Source: Sediminicola luteus (GTDB taxonomy: Bacteria; Bacteroidota; Bacteroidia; Flavobacteriales; Flavobacteriaceae). From it: a stretch of 64,000 nt of DNA. The DNA lies in the NCBI RefSeq assembly GCF_002514735.1, contig NZ_NBWU01000005.1, positions 310,001-374,000 of the forward strand. Reading direction: 5' to 3'. The notes under the pieces are model-generated. The model saw only the letters and a list, made by a program, of their open reading frames with translations. It ran no database searches and was not told the DNA's origin. Each line of letters opens with the position of its first letter. Within the stretch, counting starts at the first letter, position 1. The translations under genes and the position numbers were made by a program. This document shows positions 55,058 to 62,155 of the stretch, one piece after another.

Positions 55058-55225
55058 CTAGAAGTGGAATCCGGTAAAGGCTCTATACACCAAGGCGTAC
55101 AATCCTAAAACGAACATGGCCACACAGAAAAAAGTGTACACTTTCAAAAACTTCACCAAATAGTCTGGGTGACAATCCCGAAAGGCTTCGAAATAGATCT
55201 TTTTAAATTGTAATAGTGTTCCCAT
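55058..55225 (-). CDS. Small inner-membrane protein (55 residues)
   Basis: A short protein starting MGTLLQFKKIYFEAFRDCHP, with one membrane helix at about 28-48 (VYTFFCVAMFVLGLYALVYR) and ending TGFHF. It resembles the small single-helix proteins found widely in Flavobacteriaceae (possibly the DUF6747 group, from memory). A strong terminator lies 24 bp downstream, which supports a real gene. Function unknown. Confidence 0.72.
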   Translation of the reverse strand: MGTLLQFKKIYFEAFRDCHPDYLVKFLKVYTFFCVAMFVLGLYALVYRAFTGFHF

Positions 55226-55348
55226 ATAGTGTTCTTTAAATGATTAAATCACAGCTACAAGGGGTTAAATTTGGGACCTAATAGAAGATTTGTGGATTAC
55301 CAAAAATAGAAAAAGTGGGCTGAAAACCAAATTAATGATCGTTTTATT

Positions 55349-56119
55349 CTATGAACGGTCGCCTTTATACTTTCGAATGGATTCTTGTATCTTTTCAATT
55401 CTGTTTTCGGGATCAGGATGGGTACTTTGGAATTCGGGTACCCGGTTTGGCCCGGCTGCAGCTTTAAGGATCTTCATCACTTGGATCATCTCTTGGGGAT
55501 CGTAGCCCGATTGAATCATAAAAAGTACGCCGAGATCATCACTTTCCAACTCATCGCCACGTCCATTTTTTAATAATACGTTCTGACCAATACCGGAAAC
55601 AAGGTTACCGGCATCGGCCCCAACCGAGGCTCCCATGGATATGGTTTGCCAATAGTTGCTTTCCGCAATGCGTTCTGCAGAATGTTTACCGATCACGTGA
55701 CCTATTTCATGGCCTAAAACCCCAGCTAACTGAGCCTCGTTCAATTGTGAGAATAAGGCATGGGTTATAAATATTTGCCCGCCAGGTAGTGCAAAGGCAT
55801 TTATGGTACGGTCATCGGCCAATAAATGGAATTCGAAACGATAAGGGGTTTCACGGGCAACACTATTTTGTACCAATCGGTTACCCACGGCGTCTACGAA
55901 AGCCTGTAGACGCTTATCAGGATAAAGCCCACCATGCTGTTGGGCCATTTCAGGAGCCGATTGTAAACCAATGGCGATTTCTTGATCGGTGGTAATATCT
56001 ATATTCTGAACCCTTCCGGTATACGGATTGGTCTGTTTGTTATTACAACGTTTCACCATGGCAAAGCCAACGATGGCCAAACCAATGATTATCCGGATTT
56101 TCCAACTTCCGCGTCTCAT
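55349..56119 (-). CDS. M48-family zinc metalloprotease
   Basis: A 256-residue protease with an N-terminal membrane anchor or signal (about 8-24) and a peptidase M48 domain. Zinc and catalytic residues HEIGH are at 137-141, the third ligand is the Glu in DELESDDLG (about 194), and the C-terminus has STHPDPENRIEKI typical of BepA/LoiP-like enzymes. Related periplasmic M48 proteases degrade misassembled outer-membrane proteins. It follows the M15 gene by 29 bp, and the two may form an operon. Confidence 0.92.
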   Translation of the reverse strand: MRRGSWKIRIIIGLAIVGFAMVKRCNNKQTNPYTGRVQNIDITTDQEIAIGLQSAPEMAQQHGGLYPDKRLQAFVDAVGNRLVQNSVARETPYRFEFHLLADDRTINAFALPGGQIFITHALFSQLNEAQLAGVLGHEIGHVIGKHSAERIAESNYWQTISMGASVGADAGNLVSGIGQNVLLKNGRGDELESDDLGVLFMIQSGYDPQEMIQVMKILKAAAGPNRVPEFQSTHPDPENRIEKIQESIRKYKGDRS

Positions 56120-56148
56120 AATGATCTTTGTGTTTAGGTTGCCCTAAA

Positions 56149-56889
56149 CTACAAAAGATCTGGATTAATGTCCAGTATATGGTCTTGAATATAGTTTTTA
56201 AGGAAAGGTCCGGTAAAGTACTCGGCCCCCTCGAAGTATTCGGCTTTATATTCGGCCAAGATGTTTATACTTCGGTATTGTTCCAACATAGGTTTTGAGA
56301 GTGGGGCATAGGTGTAATGCCAAGGCTCGTATTTAAAACCCCTTCGTCTTGGGTTGTCTGTATATACTAAATGAAATCCGAAAGATTCGGCATGTTGGTC
56401 CATCCATTTTTTTTGATCGGCATAAGGACCGCCTTCCTCGAACTTTTGAGGGTCTAAAACATCGCCTTTTACTGGTTTGCTAGAATCAATTATGTCGGCA
56501 TCGGTACCCCAATGATGCCTACTTGTACCAGGAATGGTAGAATACTCAATGATTTTCTCGATGGCGTCCATGGGTTCCAACCCGTCGCGGGTATAGGATA
56601 TAAACTTCCGTTCCCAAATCCCTTCTTGTCTTTCAAAACTGCGATATCCTGAGGCGATTTTCAAGGTTATGCCATCTTGGTAGGCTTTCTTTTTCATTTT
56701 TTGGAAAGCCTCAAAGGCCTCAGGTCGTAATTGCCCACCCTTATCGCCAGAAAGTGGTATACTGGCCTTACCCATAAGCTCGGGAATACTGTATTCCGTG
56801 GTAAAGCCGTTGGCCCAAATATGATGGGGTATCAAACCTAATCCTAAACCGAAAACGGTACTGTTCCTTATAAATTTTCTGCGTTCCAT
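56149..56889 (-). CDS. M15/VanY-type D-alanyl-D-alanine carboxypeptidase
   Basis: A 246-residue peptidoglycan peptidase. The N-terminus MERRKFIRNSTVFGLGLGLI looks like a twin-arginine signal (RRKFIRN). The zinc site is SRHHWGTDAD (His125, Asp132) with His191 in EPWHY, and the catalytic Glu188 precedes it. The GYRSFERQ motif is also conserved. It likely trims stem peptides in the periplasm. Start ATG 56889. Confidence 0.9.
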   Translation of the reverse strand: MERRKFIRNSTVFGLGLGLIPHHIWANGFTTEYSIPELMGKASIPLSGDKGGQLRPEAFEAFQKMKKKAYQDGITLKIASGYRSFERQEGIWERKFISYTRDGLEPMDAIEKIIEYSTIPGTSRHHWGTDADIIDSSKPVKGDVLDPQKFEEGGPYADQKKWMDQHAESFGFHLVYTDNPRRRGFKYEPWHYTYAPLSKPMLEQYRSINILAEYKAEYFEGAEYFTGPFLKNYIQDHILDINPDLL

Positions 56890-56963
56890 GGCCCTGTGTG
56901 TGTTTAATTTTCAAAAGGATATATGATGTTCGTTTGGGGACGAACTATCCCCTTGAATACGGT

Positions 56964-58115
56964 TTATTGAGAGGTAAGGTGTAAATATCCTTGATGTTTT
57001 ATTCCGGTGTCCTTAAGTTCAATCACATAAAAGTAAACACCAGAAGGCAACCCGGAACCTTTATCGTATACAATACCCTGATTGGCTTTACCCACGAATT
57101 CATCGGAATAATCTTCTTGTTGGAAAACCAAGCCTCCATGGCGGTTATATATTGATAAAAGATTGTTCGGGGAATCTTCGGTGGCAGCAATTTCTAGAAA
57201 ATCGTTGATGCCATCGCCATTCGGACTTAGAATATAATTGGCTAGATCCGATTCACTGATTACATTGGAAAGACTACCAAAAGATAGGGCAGTATATTCG
57301 TTAGGGACAAAATTCTGTGAGGTAATGGCCCCGGTGGTCAAATCACCATCGGCTTGAATATTGCCTAGGTTTACCCATTGTTGGGCATCGCGGTCCCAGC
57401 CAACCACAACGAGGTCGTTAATATCGCTGGCCAATAGACCAATTTGACTAAACGCATCCCAACCAATTGTAATATTTGAAGGCAAACTACCTTCGAGTTT
57501 CCAATATTCTACATCACTGATTCTTACAATATCACCCTCTTTACTATCGGTGTCGAAAGCTACGGGCGAAGTAGATGGGCTATTCGGGTTTTCAAAGAAA
57601 TAGGCACATTTGGCCAATACATTAAGGTCAGAAGAATTAAGCATTAGCGGACGTAACCTGCCTTCCAAACCAACCGGAAAAGTAAAGTCGGATTGTGCGG
57701 TAACGGCACTGTAGCCGTAAACCTTGGTATTGGCACCTTGACCCACATAAAAGCCATCGGTAGTAAACCCTAGATAGATAGTGGGAAATGCCTTGTCGGT
57801 AATAATATTACCCGAAATAAAATTGGCATTGTTATCTACTAACAAAGGAATTTCTAAATTAAAACCGCCATCGGTTGCGAATTCTACATCCTCAAATTTA
57901 GGGGTAAAGGTTCCCGATAGGTTCCGCAGGCCGGAACTGCTGTAAAAGCCTACCAAACCACGGTTTTGGTCGAAACTGCCATCATTTACCAAGTCGGTAT
58001 GGAAACCGACAGTGGCATTTTCGTGAATACGCATACCACCAAAATGATGCACGGCGTTTTGTGCCGATATGGTCAGTGGTATCAGTAAAAGTAAATAAAA
58101 CCAATTTTTATTCAT
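56964..58115 (-). CDS. T9SS cargo with type B (gliding motility-associated) C-terminal domain
   Basis: A 383-residue exported protein, signal peptide MNKNWFYLLLLIPLTISA. The main part is beta-rich with no known enzyme motif. The last 85 residues are the CHU_C type B sorting domain: YILSPNGDGINDFLEI, LLSIYNRHGGLVF, GLPSGVYFYVIEL and a short hydrophobic end. This domain targets proteins to the T9SS and outer surface. It is the last gene of the surface-protein locus, 115 bp after the next gene. Confidence 0.87.
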   Translation of the reverse strand: MNKNWFYLLLLIPLTISAQNAVHHFGGMRIHENATVGFHTDLVNDGSFDQNRGLVGFYSSSGLRNLSGTFTPKFEDVEFATDGGFNLEIPLLVDNNANFISGNIITDKAFPTIYLGFTTDGFYVGQGANTKVYGYSAVTAQSDFTFPVGLEGRLRPLMLNSSDLNVLAKCAYFFENPNSPSTSPVAFDTDSKEGDIVRISDVEYWKLEGSLPSNITIGWDAFSQIGLLASDINDLVVVGWDRDAQQWVNLGNIQADGDLTTGAITSQNFVPNEYTALSFGSLSNVISESDLANYILSPNGDGINDFLEIAATEDSPNNLLSIYNRHGGLVFQQEDYSDEFVGKANQGIVYDKGSGLPSGVYFYVIELKDTGIKHQGYLHLTSQ

Positions 58116-58230
58116 GGCGTAATCTTCATATACTTAATCGTAGAATTCCTTTAAAAATTGTTCGTTTAAGGGCGTTTTCTCCCTTTTTTCGATGAGTTGG
58201 GCGGAAATCCGGTTACCCAACCTTCGGTTA

Positions 58231-59739
58231 TTAATCCCCCATTTTCGTAAGCGTAAACAAGCTAGTGGCCGGTTGTGCCTGTGAGTTACCCGAATTGGCC
58301 TCACGTTGAGTTCGTATTTGTAAGGTGTCGTTCTGGGAGAGGCGTAAAACTACACTGAAATTAGCTGAAGCGGTTTGGTGCCCATCTAAATTCCGTTTAT
58401 AGTTATTCGCCGAAACTACCCTACTCGCCGCGTTGTTCACAAACAATTGAACCCATACATTGGTTCTTGGGTTTATGGTATTTATACTACTGTTAAAGGT
58501 TATTTGGTAGATTCCGGCCTCATCAATACGTAAGGTACTGTTATTGGTCCGGGTTACCATACCATCGTTGCTGATCTCGGTGCTGAAAAAATCCTTGGCC
58601 GTTAGCGAGGCGGTATTCAATTCTAGGGCCGATCCGAACCCGTACTCGGCATGTTTTATAAGGTTTCCGCCATTTTGGTTGATCTGTTGCCATTGGGTAC
58701 CATCACTTTGTAACCAAAGGACGCTGTTGTTGTTCACCGTACCGATTCCCGTTGTTCCGGCTGTATTGGTATAAGCCGAAATGGTAGTGGCAAAAGCGTT
58801 CGGGTTTTTTATCATATACACCCGTCCCGTACAACTAGAGGCCGGTGGTAACCCTAAGCTATGGTTGCCACCTAGAATAACCGAGTAATGGTCTTCGTTT
58901 AGGGTTAGGTTTCCCGAAGTGGTAACGATTGCGGTAGCCAAAGAACCTCCTATCTGAAGGGTGGAATTGGCCATGGACCCGGCATCGGGTACATCGTAGT
59001 AATTGGCGGGTATGGCTACTTGGGCCGGATTGATGTTGATACCAAAACGGGTTTTGGCGTTTGCACTTCCGTCACTTCCCTGAACCCTGAAAAACTCGGT
59101 ATGGAAACGGCCGTTCCGGTAATCGTATCGTTTAAAGATGAAGGGTTCGTTTCCGTCGTCACCTATGATGAACTCCATACGGCCATTGTTAGCGTTTCCG
59201 GCCGAGCCCATTTCAAAAAGGTCGGTACCACCAGCACTTCCCTTTAAACGGAAACTACCATTGGTCGTGGTAAAGAACATGGGCCGATAAAAACTGGCCC
59301 CCGATGCGGTAAACTGTAAGGCGGAGGTGCTCCCGTTCCCATTTAATAGCACTAAAGGTTGGTCGTTATCGTCATAATCGGGAAAACCTTGTGTTAAACC
59401 AAGGGTTTGTCTTCTACCAAACCGGAGCATGGGTAGATTGTTCGAGCGTATTTCAAATACCTGGTCATTGATAATGCCCAAAAACTGACCGGTAGTAACC
59501 GAAGTATTACCACCCAATAACCAAGAACTACCATTTCCGTTCGTACCAATTTCCCTTAAGGTACCCGTTTGGATTCCCATATACAACCTGTCAGTGTCAG
59601 AGGTTAGGTATAGATCACCTTCACCTGCATCGGAAATTCCTGCAACACTGGCTTGGGTAACGGAGGTTTGTCCGAACCCTAGATTTGCCCCTAGTAGTGC
59701 CAAGATGAACCAAATGCTATGAACGCTACGTAGTTTCAT
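58231..59739 (-). CDS. Exported fibre-like protein with jelly-roll C-terminus
   Basis: A 502-residue protein with signal peptide ending LLGANLGFG. The N-terminal module GEGDLYLTSDTDRLYMG resembles the head modules of phage tail fibre-like proteins in Bacteroidota and is echoed in the 128-residue protein upstream. The C-terminal 130 or so residues (IDEAGIYQITFNSSI onward, then VVLRLSQNDTLQIRTQR) have the pattern of a C1q/TNF-like jelly roll, usually trimeric. No T9SS sorting domain is seen. It starts immediately after the stop of the previous gene. Confidence 0.8.
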   Translation of the reverse strand: MKLRSVHSIWFILALLGANLGFGQTSVTQASVAGISDAGEGDLYLTSDTDRLYMGIQTGTLREIGTNGNGSSWLLGGNTSVTTGQFLGIINDQVFEIRSNNLPMLRFGRRQTLGLTQGFPDYDDNDQPLVLLNGNGSTSALQFTASGASFYRPMFFTTTNGSFRLKGSAGGTDLFEMGSAGNANNGRMEFIIGDDGNEPFIFKRYDYRNGRFHTEFFRVQGSDGSANAKTRFGININPAQVAIPANYYDVPDAGSMANSTLQIGGSLATAIVTTSGNLTLNEDHYSVILGGNHSLGLPPASSCTGRVYMIKNPNAFATTISAYTNTAGTTGIGTVNNNSVLWLQSDGTQWQQINQNGGNLIKHAEYGFGSALELNTASLTAKDFFSTEISNDGMVTRTNNSTLRIDEAGIYQITFNSSINTINPRTNVWVQLFVNNAASRVVSANNYKRNLDGHQTASANFSVVLRLSQNDTLQIRTQREANSGNSQAQPATSLFTLTKMGD

Positions 59740-61671
59740 TTAATTATTGCCAAGTTGATTTTTGATTACAGTGGTGTTCAATAAGACTCTTTGGGCCAAT
59801 TGGATGATTTCTTCTTGGTTTTCCTCAGCGGGTGCTGAGCCTGAGATCGAATTGGTCGTCAGGTTGATAGGGGTGCTACTTTGATCGCCGATGGTGGCTT
59901 TAATACCCGAAGAATGCTGAAGCATTTTGTGCAATAAAAATTTAATACTTTCCTGATTGGCCAGGGTAGCGGCATTACCTGCCAAACTACTCTGTACCAC
60001 CACAAAACTGAAAACGTCGTCCCCATTGCTTAAATCGAGGTCTACGGCCCAATTCGAATAGCCATCTCGGGTAGCCTTTACACTTACGGAATTACTGTTA
60101 CTTTGGGTAACCAAGCTATAAACCCCCGAAATATTGGGAAAATTGGCCAGTTCCGTACTACTGTTGTTATCGGTAAGGGTGAGTACGTTGTTTTGTAGGT
60201 TGCTCAATCGGACCAACTTATATGAGCCGTTGGGATCGGTAAAGGCAATGGCCAAATTGTTCGTCGGATCCGGAATGGTACCGACCACATTACTTTGTAC
60301 TTTATTGAATTTATCACAGGCAGCCACCTTATTGGTCCCGGTAATTACCAGTTGATAGTTGCCGATATCCAAGGTACCCCCCGATACCGTTGCGGCCAAG
60401 CTGTTTAGCGTAGGGGAGTAGGGACTGGTGCTTACCTTTTCCCATTTCAGGTAATCGTACAGTTGGCAAAGATCGATATTGGCCGAAACCGTTATGGTCT
60501 CGGCTACATGGTCAACGGCAATGCCTGCAATGGTCGCCGCATTGGCCGGATTTTGTTCCGTAATGTTGCTATCGTTGAACAATAGCACGTTAGAGATATA
60601 GTTCTCACCATTGACCCCCGGAACAAAATCTACGGTATGGTTGTTGGCGTAGAGACGCAGATTGTAATCCAATAATCCGATACTGTAATTGTTCTGTTGG
60701 CTGGCCGTTAAGGTGCCATGGGGCACGAGATATTGTAATAAACGAACGGTTTGTTCCCCATTGCCATCGAGGTTTAGGTTTTGGGTATAGGCGGTTCCGC
60801 CGATACGTTCCACTAAAAGGCGAACTCCCGCGGCAGCGCTACCATCTTCACGAACGGCATTGATGTTAACATCGCGGTGTACTTCCAAAACACCTCCTGT
60901 ACTTGATCCTTTTGGGATATTGCCCAACGGATTGTTCAATTGGGCAATAAAACCGGAGCCTTCATGTATGGATACGTTACGCGATTTAAAGTTATCAAGT
61001 TGGTAGCGGGTATCGGTATTGTTTATAAAAACAAAATGACGGTGTGATGAGGTAGGATTGTTATCTACAAGATCTAGCCCATTAAGAACCGTTGGAATAC
61101 CATCACGAGCAAATTCCAAGGCTACTTGGCCTCTTTGATTGTCAATTCGTAAGCCGTTGATCTCAACATCGGCACTGGCAAAATGAACAAAGGTATTGTT
61201 GGCGCCATCCAAGACTATCTCGGAATTGTTAAAACGCACCGTAGCACCCGTTCGAATGTCGAAATCACTCCGACTACTGGTTTTGGATATCCAGGTTACC
61301 CCATTTAGGGTTATATCACATCCGCTTTGAAAACGGGCGTTTCCGTTGTTGTAATTATCAACCCCATGGGTTACGGAGTTCGATTCCTCAATGATTAGAA
61401 CGCGTCCTTTTACCTTGGGTAGGCCATCGTCACCTACGCCATCTACTTCGCCAAAAACAGCTTGGGCATTTGGCCCGAACCGTAAACGTCCGTTGTTTCG
61501 AATCAAAATAGTGGCGTCACTAATATTGGCAATGGTACTATTGACGTAAACATCTTGGCTGACTTGATATCTCGATCCACTTCGCGAGACCCCGGTATAT
61601 CCTTCCAAAGTGGCCTGCCCATACATTGAAGTGAGACTGAATAGGAAAAAAGAGAGTAGTAGTCGCATCAA
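59740..61671 (-). CDS. Exported beta-helix-like protein
   Basis: A 643-residue protein with signal peptide MRLLLSFFLFSLTSMYG. Residues 30-260 show short repeated strands (TILIRNNGRLRFG, CDITLNGVTW, ATVRFNNSEIVLDG, ADVEINGLRID) as in pectin-lyase-like right-handed beta-helices. The middle is beta-rich; the C-terminus is helical (QEEIIQLAQRVLLNTTVIKN). No catalytic residues or sorting domain were recognised. It overlaps the upstream gene by 4 bp and abuts the downstream gene, so these three are translationally coupled. Confidence 0.78.
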   Translation of the reverse strand: MMRLLLSFFLFSLTSMYGQATLEGYTGVSRSGSRYQVSQDVYVNSTIANISDATILIRNNGRLRFGPNAQAVFGEVDGVGDDGLPKVKGRVLIIEESNSVTHGVDNYNNGNARFQSGCDITLNGVTWISKTSSRSDFDIRTGATVRFNNSEIVLDGANNTFVHFASADVEINGLRIDNQRGQVALEFARDGIPTVLNGLDLVDNNPTSSHRHFVFINNTDTRYQLDNFKSRNVSIHEGSGFIAQLNNPLGNIPKGSSTGGVLEVHRDVNINAVREDGSAAAGVRLLVERIGGTAYTQNLNLDGNGEQTVRLLQYLVPHGTLTASQQNNYSIGLLDYNLRLYANNHTVDFVPGVNGENYISNVLLFNDSNITEQNPANAATIAGIAVDHVAETITVSANIDLCQLYDYLKWEKVSTSPYSPTLNSLAATVSGGTLDIGNYQLVITGTNKVAACDKFNKVQSNVVGTIPDPTNNLAIAFTDPNGSYKLVRLSNLQNNVLTLTDNNSSTELANFPNISGVYSLVTQSNSNSVSVKATRDGYSNWAVDLDLSNGDDVFSFVVVQSSLAGNAATLANQESIKFLLHKMLQHSSGIKATIGDQSSTPINLTTNSISGSAPAEENQEEIIQLAQRVLLNTTVIKNQLGNN

Positions 61672-62054
61672 TTGTAGGTTAAGGCTTCAACACTGGCTAA
61701 ATCAGAAGGTTGTGCACCGGTCCCCGTAGCTTGGTCTTCTTGGTTTATGTCGCTTTTATCGTAACGATTAACCACATAGGCATTGGTGCCTTTTTGCATA
61801 GAGATGTAAATGTAATTGGCGTTTTCGAACAATTGTTCGTTCGAAATTTCCAAGGCCATAAAATCAGAAACCAATTGTAATCCACCTGAGTCAAGACCCA
61901 TATAGTACAGGTTATTATCCGTATCGTGGTACATATCACCGGATATGGCGGTGTTATTGGTAATCAAATCATTGATCTGGGCTTCAGTTCGATCGGTTTG
62001 TGCATGAAGGGTTACAGATAGTCCCAAGCAAATAAATAGCAATAGGTGTTTCAT
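61668..62054 (-). CDS. Small exported protein with fibre head-like module
   Basis: A 128-residue protein, signal peptide MKHLLLFICLGLSVTLHA. SGDMYHDTDNNLYYMGLDSG resembles the head module GEGDLYLTSDTDRLYMGIQT in the 502-residue protein two genes downstream; the rest (NANYIYISMQKGTNAYVVNR) has no known match. It might be an accessory or capping subunit. ATG 62054 is preferred to the TTG at 62060. Overlaps the next gene by 4 bp. Confidence 0.75.
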   Translation of the reverse strand: MKHLLLFICLGLSVTLHAQTDRTEAQINDLITNNTAISGDMYHDTDNNLYYMGLDSGGLQLVSDFMALEISNEQLFENANYIYISMQKGTNAYVVNRYDKSDINQEDQATGTGAQPSDLASVEALTYN

Positions 62055-62155
62055 TTCCAATATGAAAAAAGATGGGATTGAATGGTGTTTCCTGTATTAT
62101 AGCACTGTACCTGATATAATCGGAAGGTAAAGGCCATTCGCTCCCATCTGTAAGA

